Assembly (NCBI GenBank): GCA_964635295.1
Contig: CAZWOB010000002.1
Coordinates: 49,109 to 113,108 of the forward strand
DNA length: 64,000 nucleotides
Source: Waddlia sp964635295
GTDB lineage: Bacteria > Chlamydiota > Chlamydiia > Chlamydiales > Waddliaceae
Reading direction: 5' to 3'
The notes beneath the pieces were generated by a model. That model saw only the letters and a program-made list of their open reading frames with translations. It was not told the origin of the DNA and ran no database searches. A program made the position numbers and the translations under genes. Below are positions 44,303 through 53,866 of this stretch, in pieces. Within the stretch, counting starts at the first letter, position 1. Each line of letters opens with the position of its first letter.

Positions 44303-45470
44303 CTCGTTTCCTGTAGCGCGGGTTCTGGTTTTGCCGCGGAGGTGATGAATCTTTTCTTTCTGGAGGTGGATCTCCGATCCAATTAGGCTTTTTCTGCAAA
44401 TACTTTAAAACCTTCCCTAGAACGCCGAGATCTCTTTTTGTGACCAGAGTGATCACCATCCCCTGTTTATCGAATCGCCCAGTCCTTCCTGAGCGGTGAA
44501 CGTAGATATCGGGATCATCCGACATTTCATACATGAATACATGAGAGACATCGGAAAAGTCAAGCCCTCTCGCCGCCACGTCGGTCGCCACGAGATGACG
44601 GATCTTTCCCCCGCGGAATTTCCGGGTCACAATCCGTCTGACATCCTGGCTTAACGCTCCATGAATAAAGTCTACCCCTTTGACATTCTTCTGAAGGGAT
44701 TTGGCAAGCGATTCCACCTGATATCTGGTGCGGCCGAAAATGATGCTTTGCACCGGCTGATAATCCTTCAACAATTGGATTAACGAACTGTCCCTTTGAT
44801 CGGGACGGCAGAACAGGAACTTGTGATCGATGGAGCTTGGCGCCTGCTTCTTTTTCGTCAAAACAATATCGACGGGATCCTTCATATGACCTTCCGCGAT
44901 GCGGCGGATCTCTTTGGGCATTGTCGCGGAAAAAAGAAGGATCTGATGGTCATGGACAAGACAGTTGATGATGAAGTCTAAATCGTCATAGAAGCCCATG
45001 CTGAGCATCTCATCCGCCTCATCGAGCGCCAGGATGCTGACCTGTGTCAGATTGATACGTCTTGAGTAAATAAAATCGATCAACCTTCCCGGCGTCGCAA
45101 CCAGAACGTGAACGCTGTGCTCAATTTTCGCTTCCTGAATATCCGCGTCTTCCCCTCCGTAGATCGCAAAGGCGTGCACCCCTCTTTTTTTCCCGATCTT
45201 TTGAGTTTCAGTCGCATATTGAAGAGCAAGTTCTCTCGTAGGAACAATCACTAATGCCTGAATAGCGTCTATGCTCGTGTCCACCATATGGCAGATAGGG
45301 ATAGCGCATGCCGCCGTCTTTCCGGAGCCTGTCTGCGCAAGGGCGACCACGTCATGTTTTTTGAGCACTTCAGGAATCGCTTTTGCCTGAATTTCGGAAG
45401 GCTCCAGATATTTCATCTCTTTCAGAGATTCGAGAATTTTGGGATCTAAGTCGAAGTCATTGAATGTCAA
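44283..45470 (-). CDS. DEAD-box RNA helicase
   Basis: 395 residues with all core motifs: Q-motif PSEIQAKAIP, I AQTGSGKTAA, Ia PTRELALQ, Ib TPGRL, II LDEADEM (DEAD), III SATMP, V ATDVAARGLDFSDV, VI HRSGRTGR. The C-terminal extension is short and basic (DSSPPRQNQNPRYRKRVKKG), so it is a compact RhlE/RhlB-like helicase for RNA unwinding in ribosome assembly or decay. No partner genes nearby. Confidence 0.95.
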   Translation of the reverse strand: MTFNDFDLDPKILESLKEMKYLEPSEIQAKAIPEVLKKHDVVALAQTGSGKTAACAIPICHMVDTSIDAIQALVIVPTRELALQYATETQKIGKKRGVHAFAIYGGEDADIQEAKIEHSVHVLVATPGRLIDFIYSRRINLTQVSILALDEADEMLSMGFYDDLDFIINCLVHDHQILLFSATMPKEIRRIAEGHMKDPVDIVLTKKKQAPSSIDHKFLFCRPDQRDSSLIQLLKDYQPVQSIIFGRTRYQVESLAKSLQKNVKGVDFIHGALSQDVRRIVTRKFRGGKIRHLVATDVAARGLDFSDVSHVFMYEMSDDPDIYVHRSGRTGRFDKQGMVITLVTKRDLGVLGKVLKYLQKKPNWIGDPPPERKDSSPPRQNQNPRYRKRVKKGPS

Positions 45471-45582
45471 GTTAATATATTCCAGTTTACCGTTTACTAA
45501 ACTCTCATCTTATCAAAATTTCCCTTTTCAACCAAGAAAGATTAAATAATTTTCAAACATTTCTTTTTATTCCATAATTTAT

Positions 45583-45601
45583 TATAATCATTATGTATAA
45601 T
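45583..45601 (+). promoter_or_regulatory. tandem TATAAT hexamers upstream of the gene at 45614
   Basis: TATAAT occurs at 45583-45588 and again at 45596-45601, 13 bases apart, in an AT-rich spacer. The second is only 12 bases from the ATG at 45614, so the first is the more likely -10. No convincing -35. Confidence 0.35.
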
Positions 45602-45613
45602 GGAGTTTAAGAA

Positions 45614-46468
45614 ATGCCTCAATTTACCAACATTCAAGAAGCATTAAACTTTCCTTTAGGTCAGATTGAAGGGGCAAAGTCTAAAGTGACGATCGGCGAC
45701 TACCTCGATATCATCGATAGTTCCAATGCGTTCAATCGATTGCTCACTCAATTTTCTCTTTACTTCAGCGGCAAAGGATGGGTCAATCAGGAAAAAGCCC
45801 AGAAAATGATCAAGACGGTCGACTTAGAAACATTGAATTCAGTCACGAATATCTGTAAACGGATCATCACACGTCTTTCAGAGACAAAGCTTGTTCAAAG
45901 AGACCCGATCGGGTTGAAATTGTCCAAAAAGGAAGAGCTGGCAGTCTTGAGAGGTATTGAATCTCTTGGAGATCATCACATTGACAGCTCCATTCAAACG
46001 GTGATCAAGGAGATGCAGCTTTTGCGAGGCTGGGTCGGTGAAGAGAGAATCAGCCGTCATCAACATCTTCTTAAGCTCATGGGAAACTGGAACGTCGAGC
46101 AGTTTGAAAAGCTGCGCAAAGACCGTGAATGGAAAAAGGTGTTTGCTAAATATATTAAATGGGCGAAAGAGTGGGGGCATGACCACCCTCCCGGTTCTTT
46201 AGGAGAGGCGGTTAAAATATTAAACAGCGACGCCTTCAAACAGTACTACACGAGTGAACACTTTGACTTGGACAAGCTTGATACTTCGAATATGGTAATC
46301 AGGGTTTCTATCCTAACGATCACTTCAGGTTTTGAGGATTGGCTTGCCTACAGCCTTGAGACAGGCAGCTTCGGTAAAAAGCAAAAAAAATCGATTGTCA
46401 ATAAGCTGTGCAAACTCAATCCCGTCAACGCTGAAGAAATCCGCAAATCAGCAGAGGCTTTACCTTAA
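45614..46468 (+). CDS. unknown 284-residue helical protein
   Basis: No family recognised. Soluble and mostly helical, no signal peptide or membrane helix; Trp-rich centre (LLKLMGNWNVEQFEKLRK, YIKWAKEWGHDHPPGSLGEA). Ribosome site GGAG 11 bases upstream of the ATG. It stands alone with AT-rich promoter-like sequence before it, and its last four bases overlap the end of hypE on the other strand. Standalone transcription and lack of relatives fit a lineage-specific gene, possibly host-directed; not provable from sequence. Confidence 0.65.
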   Translation: MPQFTNIQEALNFPLGQIEGAKSKVTIGDYLDIIDSSNAFNRLLTQFSLYFSGKGWVNQEKAQKMIKTVDLETLNSVTNICKRIITRLSETKLVQRDPIGLKLSKKEELAVLRGIESLGDHHIDSSIQTVIKEMQLLRGWVGEERISRHQHLLKLMGNWNVEQFEKLRKDREWKKVFAKYIKWAKEWGHDHPPGSLGEAVKILNSDAFKQYYTSEHFDLDKLDTSNMVIRVSILTITSGFEDWLAYSLETGSFGKKQKKSIVNKLCKLNPVNAEEIRKSAEALP

Positions 46469-47508
46469 CAAATCCGTGGGAGTTGATCACCGACAAGGCG
46501 GTCTAAAATGCGGCGCGTTCCCAAAAAGGTTTTCGATGAGACCATCGGACCTGATTGACCGGACACATGCCCGATAATCCGAGGATTGCTTCCCAACCCT
46601 TCGAGGACCGAGAGAGCCTGTTCGCCATCGTTGGAAGAGACAAAAGCGATCATCCTCCCTTCGCAGGCTACGTAAAAAGGGTCCAGTCCAAGAAATTCGC
46701 AGGCTCCTCGAACGACAGCATCAACAGGGACAGCACTCTCATCGATTTCCATTGCAAGACCTCTCGCTGCCGAAAGCTCGACAAGGGCAGTGGCAAGTCC
46801 CCCTCTTGTTAGATCGCGCATGCAATGCACGTCGATCCCCTCGTCAAATAACGCCCTGACAGACGAATAGAGCTCGCCGACATCGCTCTCGATGGAGGTT
46901 TCAAAAGTCAGCCCTTCTCTTTCAGACATCACCGCTATGCCGTGCCTGCCAATATCTCCGCTAAGGAGAATCAAGTCGTCAGACTGAATACTTTGAGGGT
47001 TGATCCCCGCCCTTTCAACCACGCCAACTCCCGAAGTATTGATGTACATCCCATCGCCCCTCGCCCGTTCGATCACCTTGGTGTCTCCCGTGACAAGCTT
47101 GACCTGAGCAAGAGCGGCCGCATCTTTCATTCGGGCAACGACCTGTCGAAGTCGATCAATATCAAACCCCTCTTCCAGGATAAATCCGCAACTGAGATAT
47201 AAGGGGCGGGCACCGCACATCGCCAGGTCGTTCACGGTCCCAAAAACTGCCAGGTCACCGATCGAGCCCCCCGGAAAAAAAAGGGGCTGTACCACATAGG
47301 AGTCCGTTGTGAAGACTAAATCACTTTGATCAATATGCAAAAAGGCGCCGTCATGAAGGGTTTCTGACGATGTGCCGAACGCCGGCAAAAAGACCTTTTC
47401 AATAAGGTCTGAAGTATGTTTTCCCCCGCTTCCGTGAGACATCAAGATCTTTTCTTCTTGTTGGTGGAGAATGGGGCACGTAACGGAAAATTCACCCTGA
47501 TCACTCAT
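46465..47508 (-). CDS. hypE: hydrogenase maturation protein HypE (thiocarboxamide dehydratase)
   Basis: 347 residues. HypE dehydrates the carbamoyl group attached to its C-terminal cysteine to form the cyano ligands of the NiFe site. The chain ends LPRIC, the invariant C-terminal Cys. ATP-binding fold motifs: HGSGGKHTSDLIEKVF, DSYVVQPLFFPGGSIGDLAV then FGTVNDLAM, GDIGRHGIAVM, DLTRGGLATAL, EGRMIAFV. ATGA overlap with hypD gives tight coupling. Last gene of the hydrogenase run. Confidence 0.97.
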   Translation of the reverse strand: MSDQGEFSVTCPILHQQEEKILMSHGSGGKHTSDLIEKVFLPAFGTSSETLHDGAFLHIDQSDLVFTTDSYVVQPLFFPGGSIGDLAVFGTVNDLAMCGARPLYLSCGFILEEGFDIDRLRQVVARMKDAAALAQVKLVTGDTKVIERARGDGMYINTSGVGVVERAGINPQSIQSDDLILLSGDIGRHGIAVMSEREGLTFETSIESDVGELYSSVRALFDEGIDVHCMRDLTRGGLATALVELSAARGLAMEIDESAVPVDAVVRGACEFLGLDPFYVACEGRMIAFVSSNDGEQALSVLEGLGSNPRIIGHVSGQSGPMVSSKTFLGTRRILDRLVGDQLPRIC

Positions 47509-48596
47509 GACCTCGCTCCTTCATAAAGGTAATACGCCGAGCAAGCCCCCTCGGTTGAGACCATGGGAGCTCCCAAAGGTCTTTCCGGAGTGCACTGTCT
47601 GCCGAACATCGGACAGTCGCACGGTTTTTTAAAACCTTGCATGATCTCCGCGCTGATACATTCCGCACTTTCCTTCGTCGTGACATGTTCCACCTGAAAG
47701 CGCGACTCGGCATCGAACTCCCGATATTCCTCCTTCAAGCCTAATCCGCTGTGGGAAATCACTCCGATCCCCCTCCACTTCCTGTCCACGATTTCGAAAA
47801 CGGAGCGCATCATTCTGAGAGCTTGAGTATTTCCCTCCTTTTTCACCGATCTGGCGTATTGGTTTTCCACCTCCACACGCCCTTCCTCCAGTTGCTTAAC
47901 GCACAAATAAAGCCCCTCCACAATATCCAGAGGCTCAAACCCTGTGACAACGATAGGTACCTGATACTGTTTACAGATCGGAAGGTACTCATCATATCCC
48001 ATGATCGTGCAGACATGTCCCGCTGCTAAAAAACCCTGTACGACACAACGGGGCGAGCTCATCACAGCTTCCATGGCGGGAGGGACAAGAAAATGAGAGA
48101 TCAGCACAGAAATATTCCCGATCTTTTCCCTTTTGGCCAGATCAATGGTCATCGCGATTGCAGGGGCTGTTGTTTCAAAACCCACTCCCAAAAAAACCAC
48201 CTCGCGACCAGGATTCTCCTTTGCGATCTTCAAAGCCTCCATAGGGGAGTAGAGAATGCGCACGTCCGCTCCTTGCGCTTTGACGCGCAAAAGATCGGTC
48301 TGGCTACCTGGCACACGCAACATATCCCCGAACGAACAGAAGATCACTTGCGGCAATGAGGCGATTGAGATCGCGCGATCAATGAGCTCCAGGGATGTGA
48401 CACAGACCGGGCAACCGGGGCCGTGGACGAGACGGATATGATCCGGCAACAGCTTCTGGAGCTGATATTTGACAATCGCATGCGTTTGTCCCCCGCACAC
48501 TTCCATGATTGTCCAGGGCCTGGTCGAAATACGGTCTATTAATGAAAGGTACTGACCGACCGTATCGGATGATCGGTATTCATCAATGTACTTCAT
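47505..48596 (-). CDS. hypD: hydrogenase maturation protein HypD
   Basis: 363 residues. With HypC, HypD is the scaffold on which the Fe(CN)2CO unit is built. Conserved elements: MEVCGGQTHAI, HGPGCPVCVT, GFETTAPAIA, GHVCTIMG, VVTGFEPLDI, the C-terminal 4Fe-4S cysteines (CDCPMFGRQCTPERPLGAPM). Length normal. Overlaps hypC by 14 bases and hypE by 4 bases. Confidence 0.97.
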   Translation of the reverse strand: MKYIDEYRSSDTVGQYLSLIDRISTRPWTIMEVCGGQTHAIVKYQLQKLLPDHIRLVHGPGCPVCVTSLELIDRAISIASLPQVIFCSFGDMLRVPGSQTDLLRVKAQGADVRILYSPMEALKIAKENPGREVVFLGVGFETTAPAIAMTIDLAKREKIGNISVLISHFLVPPAMEAVMSSPRCVVQGFLAAGHVCTIMGYDEYLPICKQYQVPIVVTGFEPLDIVEGLYLCVKQLEEGRVEVENQYARSVKKEGNTQALRMMRSVFEIVDRKWRGIGVISHSGLGLKEEYREFDAESRFQVEHVTTKESAECISAEIMQGFKKPCDCPMFGRQCTPERPLGAPMVSTEGACSAYYLYEGARS

Positions 48597-48837
48597 CTGT
48601 TTTCAGCTCCTCTAATTCACCGGTCTCTTCTAAGTATTTGAAGACCCGGTCCGCCTCCCGTTCATCAATTTGACTGATTGCAAATCCTACATGCACCACC
48701 ACAAAATCCCCAACACCCGCCTCCGGGACATACGCAAGGACGATCTTCTTCTTCAGACCTCCGAAACTCACAATGCCGGACCTGAGTGCAGAATCTTCCT
48801 CGATCGACTCTATCCTTCCAGGGATACCTAAACACAT
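48583..48837 (-). CDS. hypC: hydrogenase maturation chaperone HypC
   Basis: 84 residues. Starts MCLGIPGRI with the essential Cys2, followed by VPEAGVGDFVVVHVGFAISQID, the family OB-fold core. HypC carries the iron unit between HypD and the large-subunit precursor. Overlaps both neighbours by 10-14 bases. The C-terminal YLEETGELEELKTDEVH is typical. Confidence 0.97.
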   Translation of the reverse strand: MCLGIPGRIESIEEDSALRSGIVSFGGLKKKIVLAYVPEAGVGDFVVVHVGFAISQIDEREADRVFKYLEETGELEELKTDEVH

Positions 48838-51089
48838 GACTTCACTCCATTCAAAGAATACAACTGTCCAACGGAAATTCCGCCGTCATTGGGAGGTATC
48901 CTTTGGTTCCAAAAGGGTTCGATCCCCATATTTCTCAGCTTGCCTTCCGCATGCTCCAGAAGAAGGGTGTTTTGAAAGACTCCTCCTGAAAGCAGGATCC
49001 TGTTCACCTGCATACTATGGGCAATTGCACAGATGATCTCAATCAAAGTCTGGTGAAATTTCGCCGCGATCTCCCCTTGCCTTACCCCTTGATGAAGATC
49101 TCCCATGATTTCCCTGACCATTGGCTCCCAATCAATGATCCCCATTTCGCTATCCAGGATAAAAGGGTACGCTTCCGTCACAGAACATTCTCGGCTTATA
49201 AACTCCAAGCGCATAGCCGCCTGTCCTTCGAAGGTAGTCTCCTGCATCACTCCGATCAAAGAGGCAATGCCGTCGAAGAGCCTTCCCATACTTGAACAAC
49301 GGACCTTTCGGTGAGAGGCAGAAAATACCTTCTTAAGATTGACAGCGTCCAATGGCTTCAGAGTCCCAACAGGATGAAGTGTTTGGTTTTCAAAGAGCTC
49401 TTCTCCATATATCTCGTACAAGAGTCCAAGAGCGGAAAGGCGGGGTTCTTTCATCGCCCGTTCCCCGCAGGGTAAAGAAAAAGGGCGCAGATGCCACAAT
49501 CGTTCAAAGGAATAGTCTGCATTGATCCTTAGGCACTCCCCTCCCCAAACAGTATCATCGAGTCCATAACCCGTTCCATCCCAGGAAAACCCGACCAGTG
49601 GCGGTTCGAGCTGATGTTCGGCCATACAGGAAAAGAGATGCGCCGCGTGATGTTGGCAGGAGTGGATCTTTTGATTCAATGTGGAAGCATAGATCGTCGA
49701 CTGATAATCCGGATGACTGTCAGCAACAACGACTTCCGGCTTTACCCCATAAAAAGTCAGAAGAGCTCGAATTTCGTTTGTAAAACTGTTAAAGGCTTTC
49801 AAATTGTCCAGATCGCCGATATGCTGGCTAATATGAATCTGCGATCCGTTTGCGATTGCCACGCTGTTTTTTAAATGCCCCCCCACAGCAAGGGAAGGAG
49901 GCAACGCAGTCTTGAGCTTAAGAGGAATGGAGGAATAGCCTCGAGCCCTTCTAAAGACCACCTCTTTTCCCGCTGCCACTTTTACGATCGAGTCATCGAC
50001 ATGTCTGGCGATCGGCCGGTCGTGCACTAAAAAATAGTCGGCAATACCGTCAAGATCTGAGAGCGCCTCCAAATCATCAATACAAATCGGCTCATCCGCT
50101 CGATTTCCACTTGTCGCAATCACGGGAACCTGCAACCGTTCCAACAGCAGATGATGCAGAGGCGAGTAGGGCAGCATTATGCCCAGATAAGGGTTGCCCG
50201 GGGCAACCATTGGAAATGGAGAACATTTACTTCTCAACAATACGATCGGAGCCTGATATGACTGAAGAAGTTCTTCTTCTTTTTTCGAGAGATGACAATG
50301 GTTACCGATCAGTTCAAGGTTGGGGTACATCAGAGCAAACGGTTTATCTTTTCTTTGCTTCCTGTTTCTTAATCGGAAAATGCTCTCCTCATTGGAGGCG
50401 TCGACGATCAGCTGAAAGCCTCCGATTCCTTTAACTGCCAGAATAGCCCCTTGTTGAATGAGTCGACACGCCTCCTCCATAGCCTCTTGTCTGACAGCGA
50501 TCGTTTCTCCGCCGGGAGCCCATAAGGCCAGTTGCGGCCCGCATGCAGGGCATGCGTTCGGCTGTGCATGGAAGCGGCGGTCGTCCGGGTCATCATATTC
50601 ATTCCGACAGGCGTCGCACATGGCAAAATGCTTCATGGTCGTGTGATGTCTGTCATAGGGAAGCTTTTCGATGATACTGAACCGAGGTCCGCAGTTCGTG
50701 CAGTTGGTGAAGGGGTATTGGTATCGACGGTTGCCCTTCGTTTTGATTTCTCGAAGACAGTCTGCACACGTCGCAAGGTCTGGTAAGACAATCGCGGTGG
50801 GAGTGTTTGTGCACTCGCTTGCGACAATAGAAAAAGTCTCTTCAGTTATCAACGGACGCTTTTCAAAATCAAGGAAGTGAATTATCGCGATATCCGGCTT
50901 TTCCCTTTGTAGCAGCACAACGCAATCTTCTAAGTCATCGACACGCCCTTGCACTTCAATGATCACGCCGGCATTTGTATTGGAAACCCATCCGGTCAAC
51001 CTCAAGCGCCTGGCTAAACGATACACAAAAGGACGGAATCCTACACCCTGGCACGCGCCTTGAATTGTGATCCGCCATCTTTCAGGCAT
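48828..51089 (-). CDS. hypF: carbamoyltransferase HypF
   Basis: 753 residues. Makes the carbamoyl donor for the CN ligands from carbamoyl phosphate. Domains in order: acylphosphatase (ITIQGACQGVGFRPFVYRLA), two zinc-finger pairs (CADCLRE, CTNCGPRFS, CDACRNEY, CPACGP), YrdC-like domain (AVKGIGGFQLIVDA, KPFALMY, VIATSGNRADEPI), and Kae1-like C-terminal domain (VGGHLKNSVAIA, SCQHHAAH, WDGTGYG, LSGGVFQNTLL). ATG at 51089 overlaps the hypA stop; a GTG at 51101 is an alternative. Confidence 0.97.
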   Translation of the reverse strand: MPERWRITIQGACQGVGFRPFVYRLARRLRLTGWVSNTNAGVIIEVQGRVDDLEDCVVLLQREKPDIAIIHFLDFEKRPLITEETFSIVASECTNTPTAIVLPDLATCADCLREIKTKGNRRYQYPFTNCTNCGPRFSIIEKLPYDRHHTTMKHFAMCDACRNEYDDPDDRRFHAQPNACPACGPQLALWAPGGETIAVRQEAMEEACRLIQQGAILAVKGIGGFQLIVDASNEESIFRLRNRKQRKDKPFALMYPNLELIGNHCHLSKKEEELLQSYQAPIVLLRSKCSPFPMVAPGNPYLGIMLPYSPLHHLLLERLQVPVIATSGNRADEPICIDDLEALSDLDGIADYFLVHDRPIARHVDDSIVKVAAGKEVVFRRARGYSSIPLKLKTALPPSLAVGGHLKNSVAIANGSQIHISQHIGDLDNLKAFNSFTNEIRALLTFYGVKPEVVVADSHPDYQSTIYASTLNQKIHSCQHHAAHLFSCMAEHQLEPPLVGFSWDGTGYGLDDTVWGGECLRINADYSFERLWHLRPFSLPCGERAMKEPRLSALGLLYEIYGEELFENQTLHPVGTLKPLDAVNLKKVFSASHRKVRCSSMGRLFDGIASLIGVMQETTFEGQAAMRLEFISRECSVTEAYPFILDSEMGIIDWEPMVREIMGDLHQGVRQGEIAAKFHQTLIEIICAIAHSMQVNRILLSGGVFQNTLLLEHAEGKLRNMGIEPFWNQRIPPNDGGISVGQLYSLNGVKSCV

Positions 51090-51345
51090 CAATTTCAACA
51101 CTCTCTAACACAATGCTTTGAGCATAGGGAGCGTTCTGGTCGCTGTCTTCCACAATATCCAGATCTGCACCCTCCGCTTTTGTCCCGATGGAAAACTGAT
51201 CAAAATGCTCCTGGAAATGCGATGCGGAAAGATGCGAAAGCGCTCCAAGCCTCACTTTCATTTTAATAATTTTTTTCCCATCGTTATCGCGGGAGATCGA
51301 TTCGATCTTGTTCAAAATGTCCTTAAACAGACTTAACTCGTGCAT
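51082..51345 (-). CDS. hypA: HypA-like nickel chaperone without zinc finger
   Basis: 87 residues starting MHELSLFKDILNKIE, with the nickel-binding Met-His-Glu start of HypA, then KMKVRLGALSHLSASHFQEH and the closing QSIVLESVEID. The usual zinc loop (two CxxC pairs) between is absent; the whole protein has no cysteine. I recall short HypA-like proteins of this kind in group 3b hydrogenase loci elsewhere, so this is probably a subfamily rather than decay. AGAGGAT precedes the ATG at 51345; overlap with the protease gene is 23 bases. Confidence 0.9.
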   Translation of the reverse strand: MHELSLFKDILNKIESISRDNDGKKIIKMKVRLGALSHLSASHFQEHFDQFSIGTKAEGADLDIVEDSDQNAPYAQSIVLESVEIDA

Positions 51346-51793
51346 GGATATCCTCTTCAATCGTATTGACAATCATCGTTAACAATTCTTTTATCTTTGG
51401 GGACACTTCCTGTCCCAATGAAAAATTTCTCGCCTCGATCCCGTACAGGACAAGGTCATTCGGCAACTCATCAAGAGCTCTCGCCAGCTCAATGACCGCC
51501 CCCGTATCAAAGAGATGGGTCGATGTCTGAGTAAAAACGGCAGGAATCTCTTCTTTTAGAGGGTAAAATCGATGAACAACCCCCTCTTCATGGAGGTCCG
51601 ATTGCATCGCGTCGATAAGAAACACGCAAGCCCGATCTTTCCATTGATCAAGCAGTTCAGTGGTGTCTCCATAGCAATAGGCGACATCGACAAGGGATTG
51701 CAAATTATCTCCCAACGACCGCGCCACTTCAATCCCGATACGATCGTCTTCCCGTAAAGGGTTTCCTATTCCAATGACAAGCGGCTTTTTCAT
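51323..51793 (-). CDS. hydrogenase maturation endopeptidase (HycI/HyaD-type)
   Basis: 156 residues. Starts MKKPLVIGIGNPLREDDRIG, the M52 peptidase signature with the nickel-sensing Glu/Asp, then LIDAMQ (second Asp) and STHLFDTGAVIELA with the metal-binding His. It removes the C-terminal extension of the hydrogenase large subunit after nickel insertion; the substrate is encoded directly upstream and overlaps as ATGA. ATG at 51793 preferred over 51832. Confidence 0.95.
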   Translation of the reverse strand: MKKPLVIGIGNPLREDDRIGIEVARSLGDNLQSLVDVAYCYGDTTELLDQWKDRACVFLIDAMQSDLHEEGVVHRFYPLKEEIPAVFTQTSTHLFDTGAVIELARALDELPNDLVLYGIEARNFSLGQEVSPKIKELLTMIVNTIEEDIHARVKSV

Positions 51794-53097
51794 AACCTGT
51801 TGAACTTGACCTTTAAAAAATGCGCGGAACAAGAGATACAGGGATCGTGATTTCTAATCAACTGCTCGCATTTCTTCGTCAACGCTTCTTCGGTATCTCC
51901 AATATGGTCCACAAGGTAGCGATAAAGGTCTTCTTCGATCATTTTTTGATTTTGCGAAGTGGGAGGAACGATTATCGCGTCTTGAATCGACCCGTCCTCC
52001 CCGATTTTGTAGCGATGATAGAGAATCCCCCTGGGAGCCTCCGTGCAGCCATATCCGACCCCAGCCTTTAACTTGAAAGGGATCTCGGAAGACGGGGGCT
52101 TTTCATACTGTTCGATGATCCTGACCGCTTCATCGAACGCATAAAGCACTTCGAGCGCCCGCACGATAATACTTTGAAAGGGGTTGCGGCACACTTCGGG
52201 AAAACTGATATCGCGCGCTGTTTGTTTCACAATTTCTGAAAGATTAGGGTAGTTGAGGGCATAACGCGCCATCGGCCCAGCAAAATAGGAGCCTCGACCC
52301 TTGATCCTCGCCTGCATGGCTGTGGAGTAGTCGACCTGGTATTCCTCAATCCATTGATCGAATTCACTTGCTGATATATCCAACCCCTTATTCGATTGGA
52401 TCCTTCCTGCATCAAGAGGGTATAATTCGGGATGTACTAGAGAAACAAACTCGTAATCCTTTTCGATGTCCGGAAATGAAAACTGAGAGACCCATCTAAC
52501 CGTTTCAATCGCCGCTTCCCGCGCCCACTTCAATTCTTCGGCAAGCTTCAATAACTCCCTTTTTTCGGGAAGCTTATAAAATCCTCCGATCTTCACGTTG
52601 ATCGGGTGAATTTCTCGCCCTCCCAGCAAGGCGACAATGCTGTTGCCCGCCTTTTTGATGCGCAGTCCCCGCTTCACATCGTCCGGGAATTTCTGCGCCA
52701 TCTTGATTGCGTCCGGAAAACCGAGAAAATCGGGAGCATGCAGCATATAGATATGTAGCGAATGGCTCTCAATCCACTCGCCGCAATATAGAAGCCTCCG
52801 GAGAGCTGCAAGCTGCCCTTCCACTTCTACTTGGAGGATATCTTCCATGGCGTGGACCGCGCTCATCTGGTAGGCGACCGGGCAGATTCCGCAAATGCGT
52901 GCAGTGATGTCAGGCGCCTCCCGAAAATCCTTCCCCCTTAAGAGCGCCTCGAAAAATCTGGGCGGCTCGAAGATCTTCAGTTTGACCTCTTTCACTTCAT
53001 CGTCTTCAATATCGACAAATAGCGCACCTTCCCCTTCCACACGAGCCAGATAATTGACTTCGATCTTTTTGGTTTTCTTATGCTCGTTATTTTTCAT
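51790..53097 (-). CDS. [NiFe] hydrogenase large (catalytic) subunit, group 3b-like
   Basis: 435 residues, cytoplasmic. The four nickel-site cysteines are present: Cys69/Cys72 in RICGICPV and Cys420/Cys423 in DPCISCSAH. A C-terminal extension FLKVKFNRL follows His426, the expected cleavage point of the adjacent maturation protease. Other landmarks: VNYLARVEGEGAL, GGREIHPINVKIGGF, EAPRGILYHRY and PTSQNQKMIEEDL. Sequence style and partner genes (HydB, HydG, HydD) indicate the bidirectional NAD(P)-linked group 3b (sulfhydrogenase) type. No signal peptide on either structural subunit. Confidence 0.96.
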   Translation of the reverse strand: MKNNEHKKTKKIEVNYLARVEGEGALFVDIEDDEVKEVKLKIFEPPRFFEALLRGKDFREAPDITARICGICPVAYQMSAVHAMEDILQVEVEGQLAALRRLLYCGEWIESHSLHIYMLHAPDFLGFPDAIKMAQKFPDDVKRGLRIKKAGNSIVALLGGREIHPINVKIGGFYKLPEKRELLKLAEELKWAREAAIETVRWVSQFSFPDIEKDYEFVSLVHPELYPLDAGRIQSNKGLDISASEFDQWIEEYQVDYSTAMQARIKGRGSYFAGPMARYALNYPNLSEIVKQTARDISFPEVCRNPFQSIIVRALEVLYAFDEAVRIIEQYEKPPSSEIPFKLKAGVGYGCTEAPRGILYHRYKIGEDGSIQDAIIVPPTSQNQKMIEEDLYRYLVDHIGDTEEALTKKCEQLIRNHDPCISCSAHFLKVKFNRL

Positions 53098-53866
53098 ATT
53101 TTTTGCTTTCCGTTCTAAACGGTTCCGACCAGGCGTAAAACTTCCGATATTTTTGCACGATTTCTTCTTGTGTCACATCGAGTTCAGTAGAGAACCAACG
53201 GCTCAACGCATCCGTGTTTGCGTTCTCCTTCGGCCCGTAGCACCCATAACAGCCCCGGTTATAGCTGGGACAGAGCGCCCCGCACCCTGCGTGCGTGACA
53301 GGCCCGAGACAGGGGGTGCCATGGGCGACGGTCACGCAGACATTTCCCTTTTTTTTACATTCCACGCAGACGCTTTGATTGGGGATCACCGGGGATTTGT
53401 CCATCAAAAACGATGAGATCACTTCGACCAGCTGTGTTTTATTGATCGGGCATCCCTGTAACTCGAAATCAACTTTCACATGATGAGAGATGGGTGTAGA
53501 CGTACTGAGAGTATCGATGTAATCGGGCCGCGCATAAACGATTGCAAGGTACTCCTTGACATCTTTGAAATTTCTTAAGGCCTGAATTCCTCCCGCTGTC
53601 GCGCAAGCGCCGATCGTCACCAAATACTTTGAGCAGGCACGCACCTCCTGAATCCTTTCCCGGTCATGTTCTGTCGTAATCGAGCCTTCGACAAGGGAAA
53701 GGTCATAAGGTCCTTTGATCTCAGTGCTGGTGGCTTCACGAAAATAAGCGACCTCAAGCTTATCAGCAATGGGCAAAATCTCATCTTCGCAATCGAGAAG
53801 CGTCAGCTGACACCCGTCGCAAGAGGCGAATTTCCACACGGCAAGCTTTGGTTTTTTCTTCGGCAT
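53087..53866 (-). CDS. [NiFe] hydrogenase small subunit (HydD/delta)
   Basis: 259 residues with Fe-S ligand cysteines: SCDGCQLTLLDCED (proximal cluster), IGACATAGG, QGCPI, then CVECKKKGNVC and CLGPVTHAGCGALCPSYNRGCYGC. This is the NuoB-like small subunit passing electrons from the NiFe site to the HydG flavoprotein. There is no Tat signal, so the complex is cytoplasmic. Stop/start contact with hydG is TAATG, and the 3' end overlaps the large-subunit gene by 11 bases. Confidence 0.95.
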   Translation of the reverse strand: MPKKKPKLAVWKFASCDGCQLTLLDCEDEILPIADKLEVAYFREATSTEIKGPYDLSLVEGSITTEHDRERIQEVRACSKYLVTIGACATAGGIQALRNFKDVKEYLAIVYARPDYIDTLSTSTPISHHVKVDFELQGCPINKTQLVEVISSFLMDKSPVIPNQSVCVECKKKGNVCVTVAHGTPCLGPVTHAGCGALCPSYNRGCYGCYGPKENANTDALSRWFSTELDVTQEEIVQKYRKFYAWSEPFRTESKKYEK

